DNA from: Desulfuromonadaceae bacterium
GTDB taxonomy: Bacteria > Desulfobacterota > Desulfuromonadia > Desulfuromonadales > Desulfuromonadaceae
Assembly (NCBI GenBank): GCA_027065245.1
Contig: JAMOOS010000145.1
Span: 1-12,130, forward strand
Direction: 5' to 3'
DNA length: 12,130 nucleotides
The translations under genes were made by a program, and so were the position numbers. Each line of letters begins with the position of its first letter. The stretch's first letter is position 1. The notes below the pieces were generated by a model. It was not told the DNA's origin and searched no databases. It saw only the letters and a list, made by a program, of their open reading frames with translations. Of this stretch, positions 12,066 to 12,130 are shown piece by piece.

Positions 12066-12130
12066 CCTTTATTCCGCCCTCCCCCAAAAAAAATCCGCAA
12101 TAGACGTTAACAAACTTATCCAATCACTAC

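Noticed and set aside
1..12130. CRISPR array, tRNA, rRNA or prophage genes
   Set aside because: I saw no regularly spaced repeats, no tRNA-like cloverleaf, no rRNA segments and no phage structural or integrase proteins.

Overview
The window looks like a chromosomal segment of a Gram-negative bacterium with moderately GC-rich DNA. Diaminopimelate (lysine and cell-wall) synthesis uses DapL, the direct LL-DAP aminotransferase. DapL is typical of anaerobic lineages such as Desulfobacterota and also occurs in chlamydiae, cyanobacteria and some Bacteroidetes. Together with the DUF748 (AsmA-like) envelope protein and a secreted TPR protein, this makes a Desulfobacterota-like host my best guess. That is inference: no rRNA or phylogenetic marker was available.

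Layout. (1) 1-147 is the 3' end of dapA, followed by a strong intrinsic terminator and a doubtful small secreted-peptide ORF. (2) About 310-1960 is a visibly AT-rich block carrying a two-gene type II-like restriction-modification module: a C5-cytosine methyltransferase and an HNH endonuclease with an N-terminal winged-helix-like region. It lies between dapA and dapB. (3) 2135-4208 carries dapB and dapL, closed by a terminator. (4) On the minus strand, 4997-4242 carries a HepT/MntA (HEPT/MNT) toxin-antitoxin pair converging on dapL. Upstream of it on the same strand is a large DUF748/AsmA-like inner-membrane-anchored protein (7556-5037). (5) A YhdH/AcuI-family NADPH-dependent reductase (7647-8639) diverges from the DUF748 gene. 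(6) A 340-bp non-coding stretch with three stem-loops and a good sigma70-like promoter leads into (7) a three-gene operon: a secreted FlgT/LPP20-like plus TPR protein, an orphan ABC-type substrate-binding protein (TrpX-like, PF04392) and a diverged AAC(3)-family acetyltransferase.

How the genes work together. DapA, DapB and DapL perform consecutive steps: condensation, reduction, then direct transamination to LL-DAP. The inserted module is foreign in composition. It separates dapB-dapL from dapA, and I see no convincing terminator after the HNH gene, so dapB-dapL may be read partly from the restriction module. The module and the HepT/MntA pair make two selfish or defence-type cassettes flanking dapB-dapL. 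The last operon is functionally unassigned. Two of its three products have export signals, no permease or ATPase is adjacent, and it is the least explained coding part of the window. I did not find a clear-cut new system; the unusual juxtapositions are listed as findings.
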